From Deinococcus roseus (GTDB lineage Bacteria; Deinococcota; Deinococci; Deinococcales; Deinococcaceae), in assembly GCF_014646895.1 (NCBI RefSeq), contig NZ_BMOD01000004.1, positions 124,001 through 188,000 on the forward strand: a stretch of DNA of 64,000 bases, given 5' to 3'. A program made the position numbers and the translations under genes. Of this stretch, positions 51,589-58,123 are shown in pieces (the stretch's first letter is position 1; every line of letters begins with the position of its first letter). The notes beneath the pieces are model-generated. The model made no database searches. It was not told the origin of the DNA and saw only the letters and a program-made list of their open reading frames with translations.

Positions 51589-52190
51589 GCGAAAAAGTGC
51601 GTTTGAAAAGAGGGCAGGTGCTCTACAGAGAAGGAGAGCCCTCCAGATCATTCTACAGGTGCGAAACAGGCCTGTTGCGAATCCTGAAAGTCACCACCCG
51701 TGGCCGTCCCCTCACCGTGCGTCACATCCTTCCCGGCGATTTCTTTGGCGAAGAAATCCTGGATGCCAATCCTTACCAGCACAGCGTGGAAGCCCTCACC
51801 CGCTGCACCATCACCGCTTTCCAGATTGATGAACTGGACGAGCACCTGATGCGTCAGGTGGCGGTGTCTTTCAGCGATCAACTCAGAAGGGCCATGCTGC
51901 ATGAATACCACCTGCAAATCGGTGACCTGCGGGAACGGGTCATCCGCTACCTGCTGGAACTGGTGGACACCCCCCTGGGTGGAGAAAACGACGAAAACGA
52001 GCTGTACCTGCGCTGCACCCATGAACTCATTGCAGAAGGCACCTCCAGCACCCGTGAAAGTGTCTCCAAGATCATCATGGACCTCAAACAGGAAGGCCTG
52101 ATCGAAACCGGCTACCGCCAGATCACCCTGAAAAACCTGGACATGCTGAAAGACCAGATGATTCCTCCCAGAATCCAGGAAGTTCAATGA
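51585..52190 (+). CDS. CRP/FNR family regulator (LdrP-like)
   Basis: Cyclic-nucleotide-binding-fold activator (201 aa). The beta-barrel N-terminus has LKRGQVLYREGEPSRSFY and RHILPGDFFGEEIL; the C-terminal winged helix has LYLRCTHELIAEGTSSTRESVSKIIMDLKQEGLIE, the HTH. In Thermus the gene next to litR encodes LdrP, which activates carotenoid genes; the neighbourhood is the basis for the call. The CRP effector residues for cAMP are not obviously present. It overlaps the carH-like gene and the next gene by 4 bp. Confidence 0.9.
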   Translation: MSEKVRLKRGQVLYREGEPSRSFYRCETGLLRILKVTTRGRPLTVRHILPGDFFGEEILDANPYQHSVEALTRCTITAFQIDELDEHLMRQVAVSFSDQLRRAMLHEYHLQIGDLRERVIRYLLELVDTPLGGENDENELYLRCTHELIAEGTSSTRESVSKIIMDLKQEGLIETGYRQITLKNLDMLKDQMIPPRIQEVQ

Positions 52191-53065
52191 AAGTCCTGAT
52201 CACCGGAGCCAGCGGTTTTGTCGGGTCTGCCATCGTGCAGGAAGTGCAGCAGGCAGGCCATGAGGTTCTGGCAGCTTCCCGTTCAGGGAAAGCCCCGGAA
52301 GGCATGCAGGGCATCAAACTGGACGTCACCCAGGAAGGAGAAACCCTGAAAACCATTCAGGAGGTGCAGCCAGAAGCCATCATCCACCTGGTGGGCATCA
52401 TCCGGGAAACCCGCGATCAGAAGTTTCAGAAGGTGCACGTCCAGGGAACAGAAAATGTGCTGAAAGCTGCCCAGCAGGTCGGTGCCCGTTACCTGCACAT
52501 GAGCGCTCTGGGGGCCAGCAAGGGACACAAAAGCAAATACTTTGACACCAAAGGGCAAGCAGAAGCGCTGGTCAAAGCCAGTGGCCTGACCTACACCATC
52601 TTCCAGCCCAGCCTGATTTTCGGTCCTGGCGATGACTTTTTCGGGAATGTGCTGAAAGACCTGGTCAGTGCTGCACCTGTGGTTCCTGTGATTGGCAAAG
52701 GGGATTTTCCTTTCAGGCCCATCTGGATTGGGGATGTGGCTGCAGCCTTTACGCAAGCCCTCAGAAACCCCAGAACCGAAAACCAGACTTTTCAACTGGT
52801 GGGACCCAAAGAGTACACCTTTCAGGAACTGCTGGATCTGGAACTTCATGCCCTGCAGCGCAGAAAACCCCTGTTTCATGTGCCCCTTCTCCTGATGGAT
52901 CTGGCTGTCCCCATGATGCAGATTTTGCCAAATCCACCCATCACCAGAGACCAGTACCTGATGCTCAAAGAAGGCAACACCGGCGACCCTGCCCCCGCCA
53001 CCCGCATCCTGAACCTCAGCATGGACCATCTGGAACACTGGCTGCCCAGAATTCTGAAAGCCTGA
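52187..53065 (+). CDS. NAD(P)-binding epimerase/NDUFA9-like protein
   Basis: Short-chain-dehydrogenase-fold protein (292 aa) of the NmrA/NDUFA9-like type. The Rossmann motif GASGFVGSA is at about 7-15; there is no clear YxxxK. Position as the third gene of the light-sensor operon (ATGA overlap 52187-52190) suggests light or stress responsiveness. It could take part in quinone or redox metabolism; not proven. The final third (RRKPLFHVPLLLMDLAVPMMQILPNPP) is more hydrophobic. Confidence 0.82.
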   Translation: MKVLITGASGFVGSAIVQEVQQAGHEVLAASRSGKAPEGMQGIKLDVTQEGETLKTIQEVQPEAIIHLVGIIRETRDQKFQKVHVQGTENVLKAAQQVGARYLHMSALGASKGHKSKYFDTKGQAEALVKASGLTYTIFQPSLIFGPGDDFFGNVLKDLVSAAPVVPVIGKGDFPFRPIWIGDVAAAFTQALRNPRTENQTFQLVGPKEYTFQELLDLELHALQRRKPLFHVPLLLMDLAVPMMQILPNPPITRDQYLMLKEGNTGDPAPATRILNLSMDHLEHWLPRILKA

Positions 53066-53078
53066 TTTTTAAGACATG

Positions 53079-53513
53079 TCAGATAAGTTCTGTCTTTTTG
53101 AGGATCCTCTCCACTTCTTCTCGCCAATCCATTTGAAAGACAATTTCAATTTTCATGTTGCCTTCTCTCCAGGCTGAACAAAAATCCTGCAGGCACTCAA
53201 AATAAATGTACATGTCCTCGTCCTCCAGAACAGGAAAATCATGGTGAACAATGGTGATCTTCTCAAGGTGAAGGTCATACAGAGACACCAGACAATCTAA
53301 AAAACCATTGAATCCTGCTCCAAAATAACTGGAATCCAGCATGATGGGATTCAGATGCTGGTGCTGATGATCAAAAACACACGCACCAAATCGATCAAAA
53401 AGCTCCCATACCTGTTTGATGGAGGCATCCACAACCACCGTGGGCCACTCCCAGTTCTGATCTGTCTTTTCCAGATGAGACACAAAATCCCGCAATTGAG
53501 GACGTTTCAACAT
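53079..53513 (-). CDS. Small hypothetical protein after moaA
   Basis: 144-residue acidic soluble protein, rich in Asp/His/Phe, unrecognised: MLKRPQLRDFVSHLEKTDQ, then MLDSSYFGAGFNGFLDCLV, then HHDFPVLEDEDMYIYFECL. It begins 12 nt after the moaA stop, and TAAAAT (53523-53528, minus) overlaps that stop codon and ends 9 nt before the ATG, so it may be both co-transcribed and independently transcribed. Its look (small, acidic, unlinked function) is like immunity-type or regulatory proteins, but I make no functional claim. Confidence 0.7.
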   Translation of the reverse strand: MLKRPQLRDFVSHLEKTDQNWEWPTVVVDASIKQVWELFDRFGACVFDHQHQHLNPIMLDSSYFGAGFNGFLDCLVSLYDLHLEKITIVHHDFPVLEDEDMYIYFECLQDFCSAWREGNMKIEIVFQMDWREEVERILKKTELI

Positions 53514-53525
53514 GATGGGTGAATT

Positions 53526-54524
53526 TTACCCCCCGATGCGGGACATTTCGATTTTCTGGTCTCTGGGCTTGACGGCCCGTTCTTCAGAGTAACGGTCTGC
53601 TCGGAGGGACCAGAGTTTTGCAATCCGTTCCAGAAGTTGATCATCGGTCTCCCCTGCCCTGAGCGGGGTTTTCAGGTCATACCCGAAGGTGCCAAACAGA
53701 CAGGTGTAAATCTGGCCATCGCTGGAAATGCGGGCCCTGGAGCAGGTGCCACAGAAGGCATCGGTCACGCTGCTGATGAAGCCAATTTCCCCCTGACCGT
53801 CCGTGTACCTGTAGCGTTTTGCCACTTCACCCTTGTAATTGGGGTTCACGGGTTCCAGCGGGTGTTTGTCGTGGATCAGGGCCAGAATGTCACGGCTGGG
53901 AAGCACGTCTTTCATGTCCCAGTGGTTGTGGTTGCCCACATCCATGAACTCAATGAACCTGAGGGTGTGGGGCGTTCCCCGGAAATGCTCTGCCAGATCC
54001 AGCACCGCATGCAAGTTTTCGCTTTTCTTGATCACCGAGTTGATTTTGATCAGCTCAAAACCCGCCTCCTCGGCAGCCTGAATGCCTTGCAAAACCCGTT
54101 CGACTTTGATGTTCAGGCCATTCATGCGTCCAAAAGTCTCATCGTCAAGGGCATCCAGGCTGATGGTGACCCGCTTCAGACCTGCTTCTTTGAGGGGTCG
54201 GGCCAGTTGAGGGAGGAGCAGGCCGTTGGTGGTCAGGGCGATGTCCTCCACACCTTCAAGGGCAGAAAGCCTTGCAACCAGATCAGGAAGCCCTTTGCGC
54301 AGCAGGGGTTCTCCTCCTGTAAGGCGCAGTTTGCTCACCCCCAGCTGCACAAAAAGCCTTGCCACCCGTTCGATTTCCTCGAAGCTGAGGAGTTCCTTCT
54401 GGGGCAGAAAAGCATAATCTGGCCCGAAAACCTCTTTTGGCATGCAGTAGGCGCAACGCATGTTGCAGCGGTCTGTCACCGAAATTCTCAGGTCTTTCAA
54501 GGGGCGGCCCAGCGTGTCAAGCAT
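53526..54524 (-). CDS. moaA: GTP 3',8-cyclase MoaA
   Basis: Radical SAM enzyme starting molybdenum cofactor synthesis from GTP (332 aa). N-terminal cluster cysteines C20, C24, C27 (CNMRCAYC), the C-terminal cluster CGTCSRARIS plus the Cys in YTCLFG, and the required C-terminal Gly-Gly (RIGG) are all present. ATG 54524 follows TATACT (54533-54538, minus) by 8 nt; leaderless. No other moa gene is in the window. Confidence 0.95.
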   Translation of the reverse strand: MLDTLGRPLKDLRISVTDRCNMRCAYCMPKEVFGPDYAFLPQKELLSFEEIERVARLFVQLGVSKLRLTGGEPLLRKGLPDLVARLSALEGVEDIALTTNGLLLPQLARPLKEAGLKRVTISLDALDDETFGRMNGLNIKVERVLQGIQAAEEAGFELIKINSVIKKSENLHAVLDLAEHFRGTPHTLRFIEFMDVGNHNHWDMKDVLPSRDILALIHDKHPLEPVNPNYKGEVAKRYRYTDGQGEIGFISSVTDAFCGTCSRARISSDGQIYTCLFGTFGYDLKTPLRAGETDDQLLERIAKLWSLRADRYSEERAVKPRDQKIEMSRIGG

Positions 54525-54575
54525 TTGATTGCAGTATAGGCAGTTCAGGGCAGCAGGAATAGGGTCATTTCACCT

Positions 54576-55250
54576 TCAGGAGCTGGCCGGGCGGATGGAG
54601 AGTTCTTCCAGCACACTGGGATGCTGCATGTCCAGCACCATTTTGATGGCCGCTGCCACATCTGAGGCACGCACATATTTCTCCGGATCATAAACAGCAT
54701 GCTCCATGCTGCGCACCTGTTTTTGCATGTCTGTGGCGGTTCTGCCCGGATAAACCGTGGTCACCGAAACCCGGGGTTCTTCCAGCCTGAGGGCATCTGC
54801 CAGGGCTTTGAGGGCAAACTTGCTGGCAGCGTAACCTCCCCACTGGGCATTGGCCCTTAAACCTGCCCCGGAGTTCACAAAAACCACTTTGCCTCTGGCT
54901 TCACGCAATTTTGGCAAGGCCGCACGGGTGAGGGCCAGGGCGGTCAACACATTGCTCTGAAACATGCTCTCCCAGTCTTCCAGGTTGCTCTCTGCAATGC
55001 TGGACAGCACCACCTCTCCAGCACAATGCACCACAGCATCAACTCGCGGGAGCCCTTTCATCAGGGCAGTGACAGCAACTTCATCCGTGAGGGGCAAGGC
55101 CTGGATGTGGGCTTCTGGAAATTCCTCTTGCAGGGCTTCCAGTTTCTGTGGATTTCTGCCCAGCAGCACCAGATGGGCATGCTTGAGGGTGCGGGCGACT
55201 TCCAGACCGATGCCGCCAGTGGCTCCAGTGATCAGGATGGTGGGTTGCAT
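54576..55250 (-). CDS. Short-chain dehydrogenase/reductase
   Basis: SDR of 224 residues: GATGGIG at 9-15, the NAG-like VHCAGEV, the catalytic Ser in VNSGAG and the Tyr-x3-Lys (YAASK) motif, so a complete classical SDR. Substrate unknown. ATG 55250 is favoured over upstream in-frame codons because TACATT (55258-55263, minus) ends 7 nt before it. It is divergent from the GGT-like gene. Confidence 0.9.
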   Translation of the reverse strand: MQPTILITGATGGIGLEVARTLKHAHLVLLGRNPQKLEALQEEFPEAHIQALPLTDEVAVTALMKGLPRVDAVVHCAGEVVLSSIAESNLEDWESMFQSNVLTALALTRAALPKLREARGKVVFVNSGAGLRANAQWGGYAASKFALKALADALRLEEPRVSVTTVYPGRTATDMQKQVRSMEHAVYDPEKYVRASDVAAAIKMVLDMQHPSVLEELSIRPASS

Positions 55251-55351
55251 GCCCATCAATGTACTGGAATTGGACTGGAAACACACTGGATGTGCAGGAA
55301 TTCAGGGCTGCCTGTCGCATTGCAGGGCACTTTCAAATGTTAAAGTCAGGC

Positions 55352-56947
55352 ATGCTGAACCCTTACTCGCCTTTCAGACAGCCTGTTTACGCCTCACAGG
55401 GGATGGTGGCGACCTCACAACCCCTGGCAGCCCAGGCGGGTCTTCACCTTCTCCGGGAGGGGGGAAATGCCATTGATGCTGCCCTGGCCGTGGCCGCAGC
55501 CCTGACAGTGCTGGAGCCCACCAGCAATGGCATCGGTGGGGACGCTTTTGCCCTGGTCTGGACGGAAGGAAAATTGCATGGCCTGAACGGATCTGGCCGT
55601 GCCCCCAGACTGCTGTCCAGAGACGCTTTGCAGGGCATGGGCATTGCTGAAATTCCAGCAAAAGGCTGGGTGCCTGTCACTGTTCCAGGCGCACCCAGAG
55701 CATGGGCAGACCTGCATCAGCGGTTTGGGCGTTTGCCGTTTCATCAGGTGCTGGCCCCTGCCATCCATTACGCCAGAACTGGATACCCCCTCAGCCCCGT
55801 GCTGGCCCACAACTGGGAAAGGGCCAGCTGGGTTTATTCCAGACAGATGGATGAAGAATTCAAGCACTGGAGCAGCACTTTTCAGCCCGGTGGTTTTGTG
55901 CCCAGAGCAGGTCAAATCTGGCAGAGCGAGGCCCATGCCCGCACCCTGGAAGCCATTGCCCACAGCCACAGCGAAGATTTTTACTCTGGAGACCTGGCCA
56001 AAAAGATCGACCATTTTGCCAAGGACACCGGAGGTTTTTTGCGTCTGGAAGACCTCGCTTTGCACCAGAGCCAGTGGGTGGATCCCATCTCGGTGGAATA
56101 CCAGGGGCACGAAGTCTGGGAGATCCCACCCAATGGTCAGGGTCTGGTGGCCCTGGAAGCCCTGAACATCCTGAAAGGCTTTGACCTGCCAAAGAAGCGC
56201 GAGGATCCCGAGGGACTGCACCTGCAAATCGAGGCCCTGAAACTGGCTTTTGCAGATGCCTTCCAGCACCTGGGAGACATGGAGCATGTGCAGGTTCCGG
56301 TTCAGAGGCTGCTCTCTGAGGAACACGCTGCAGAACGCAGAAACCTGATTTCCAATACTGCTCGTATGCCAGAACCTGCCCAGCCCGCTTCCCATGGCAC
56401 GGTTTACCTGTGCACAGCAGACAGCGAGGGGAACATGGTGTCTTTCATTCAGAGCAACTACATGGGGTTTGGCAGTGGTGTGGTGGTGCCCAACACTGGC
56501 ATTGCCCTGCACAACCGCGGACACAATTTCAACCTGATTGCAGGACATCCCAACGAACTGAAACCGCGCAAACGGCCTTACCACACCATCATTCCAGGCT
56601 TTCTGACCCGCGACGGTGAGCCACTGGGTCCTTTTGGGGTGATGGGAGGTTTCATGCAACCCCAGGGACACCTGCAAATGGTGCTGAACACCATTGCTTA
56701 CCACATGAATCCGCAGGTTGCTCTGGATGCTCCCCGCTGGCAGTGGACCAGTGGCCTGAATGTTCAGCTGGAAGCCCACATGCCCAGACACGTGGCCCAG
56801 GCTTTGCAGGACATGGGGCATCAGGTGACCCTGGTTCCAGATCCTTCCGCATTTGGCAGAGGACAGATCATCTGGCGGGACCCCAAAAATGGCGTTCTGG
56901 TGGGCGGCAGCGATGGACGCACCGACGGTCAGGTGGCAGGATACTGA
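55352..56947 (+). CDS. Gamma-glutamyltransferase family protein
   Basis: Ntn-hydrolase of the GGT family (531 aa) that would transfer or hydrolyse gamma-glutamyl groups. The self-processing nucleophile is Thr350 (SHGTVYLCTADSEGNMVSFI); N-terminal GMVATSQPLAAQAGLHLLREGGNAIDAALA and the middle GFLRLEDLALHQ are family hallmarks. No signal peptide is visible, so cytosolic unlike E. coli GGT. ATG 55352 follows TAAAGT by 5 nt. The TauE gene starts only 2 nt after its stop codon, so they are an operon. Confidence 0.92.
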   Translation: MLNPYSPFRQPVYASQGMVATSQPLAAQAGLHLLREGGNAIDAALAVAAALTVLEPTSNGIGGDAFALVWTEGKLHGLNGSGRAPRLLSRDALQGMGIAEIPAKGWVPVTVPGAPRAWADLHQRFGRLPFHQVLAPAIHYARTGYPLSPVLAHNWERASWVYSRQMDEEFKHWSSTFQPGGFVPRAGQIWQSEAHARTLEAIAHSHSEDFYSGDLAKKIDHFAKDTGGFLRLEDLALHQSQWVDPISVEYQGHEVWEIPPNGQGLVALEALNILKGFDLPKKREDPEGLHLQIEALKLAFADAFQHLGDMEHVQVPVQRLLSEEHAAERRNLISNTARMPEPAQPASHGTVYLCTADSEGNMVSFIQSNYMGFGSGVVVPNTGIALHNRGHNFNLIAGHPNELKPRKRPYHTIIPGFLTRDGEPLGPFGVMGGFMQPQGHLQMVLNTIAYHMNPQVALDAPRWQWTSGLNVQLEAHMPRHVAQALQDMGHQVTLVPDPSAFGRGQIIWRDPKNGVLVGGSDGRTDGQVAGY

Positions 56948-56948
56948 G

Positions 56949-57701
56949 ATGACCCTTGCTGCCATCATCATTGGATTGCTGGCCGGAGTGCTGGGGGCCA
57001 TTCTGGGTCTGGGTGGAGGTGTGGTGGTGGTTCCTGCACTGGAATTCATTGCCCCCAGGTTTGGCCATGACCTCAAAATCCAGGAGGCTGTAGCAATCAG
57101 CCAGATCGGGGTGCTGGCTGTGGGGATTGCCTCCACAACAGGCTACCTGAAGCGCAACCTGATCCAGCTCAGAACGGGATACCTGCTGTCTCCCTACACC
57201 GTGATCGGAGGGGCCATCGGGAGCGTGCTGGGACTGGTGCTTCCTGCGGCTTACGTGGCCCTGGTGTTTGCCCTGCTGCTGCTCTACAGTGCCTTCACCC
57301 TGATCCGGGGCATGAAACGCATTGAGACTGGACGGGACAAATCCAGCCCTTACGTGATTCCAGCCATGGGTTTTGCTGGCATCATGGCAGGCCTGCTGGG
57401 CATTGGAGGGGGAACAGTGCAGGTTCCGGTGATGAACCTGCTGCTGGGTTTGCCCATCCGGGAAGCCATTGCCACCAGCACCTTCATCATGGGCATCACC
57501 GCCACAGGGAACGCACTGGTGTATCAGTCGGCTGGACTGCTGGACGCCCGCATTGCCTGCGCCATTGCCCTGGGCATTCTGGTGGGGGCCAGACTGGGAG
57601 CCAGCTTGCAGCAAAAAATTCCTGCCCAGCAACTGAAACTCTTCTTCTCCATCCTGCTGATCTACACCGCCCTCAATTTGCTCTGGAAGTACTGGTTCTG
57701 A
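56949..57701 (+). CDS. TauE/SafE-family anion exporter
   Basis: Polytopic inner-membrane transporter (250 aa) of the TauE/SafE sulfite or sulfonate exporter family, with about seven helices in two halves: LLAGVLGAILGLGGGVVVVPAL and GIMAGLLGIGGGTVQVPVMNLLLG are the two internal GGG-containing repeats. Substrate probably sulfite or sulfonate, by family only. ATG 56949 lies one base after the stop of the GGT-like gene. The next gene is the usual DUF1634 partner. Confidence 0.92.
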   Translation: MTLAAIIIGLLAGVLGAILGLGGGVVVVPALEFIAPRFGHDLKIQEAVAISQIGVLAVGIASTTGYLKRNLIQLRTGYLLSPYTVIGGAIGSVLGLVLPAAYVALVFALLLLYSAFTLIRGMKRIETGRDKSSPYVIPAMGFAGIMAGLLGIGGGTVQVPVMNLLLGLPIREAIATSTFIMGITATGNALVYQSAGLLDARIACAIALGILVGARLGASLQQKIPAQQLKLFFSILLIYTALNLLWKYWF

Positions 57702-57703
57702 CC

Positions 57704-57961
57704 ATGAAAGAGATCCTGCCCGAAAAATACTTCCCGGTGGCCTACACCATTGGTCTGGCTGTTTTGCTGCTGGGTGTGCTTTTTCCCCAGATCAGCCTGT
57801 ACAGTGCGCTTTATTTGATGCTGGTTCCTTTGCTGGCTGCCCTGCTGGTGTCCATCAAAGCTTTCGGAAGAAAAGACAGGGCGCTGGGATGGGCCGCTGC
57901 TCTGGCCCTGGTCGGTGTGGCCCTGGTTTTTGCCCTGAGCCTTTACCTCCCCAGACATTAG
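57704..57961 (+). CDS. DUF1634 small membrane protein
   Basis: 85-residue protein with three hydrophobic segments (about 13-31, 33-50, 62-82). DUF1634 proteins commonly follow TauE genes, as here, 2 nt after its stop, suggesting an accessory subunit. No catalytic motif. Confidence 0.85.
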   Translation: MKEILPEKYFPVAYTIGLAVLLLGVLFPQISLYSALYLMLVPLLAALLVSIKAFGRKDRALGWAAALALVGVALVFALSLYLPRH

Positions 57962-58009
57962 AGCCTTTGACAGAAGAATAAGAGGTTGCTGCCAGGGTTG
58001 ATGTTGTTT

Positions 58010-58043
58010 GGAATGGAAGGATTCAAAAGAATCCTTCCATTCC
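58010..58043. repeat. Perfect 14-bp inverted repeat, no T-run
   Basis: GGAATGGAAGGATT and AATCCTTCCATTCC with a 6-nt loop (CAAAAG). It is followed by ACTGATAAA rather than a T-run, so it is an unusual hairpin downstream of the DUF1634 gene and upstream of the terminator at 58072. Confidence 0.85.
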
Positions 58044-58071
58044 ACTGATAAACGCAGTAAACCCTCCAGCA

Positions 58072-58107
58072 AAAACGAAGACCCGGAAATCCGGGTCTTC
58101 GTTTTTG
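58072..58107. terminator. Bidirectional terminator
   Basis: AAACGAAGACCCGG and CCGGGTCTTCGTTT, 4-nt loop, A-rich before and T-rich after. Confidence 0.9.
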
Positions 58108-58123
58108 CAAGAAAGTTTAAGGA

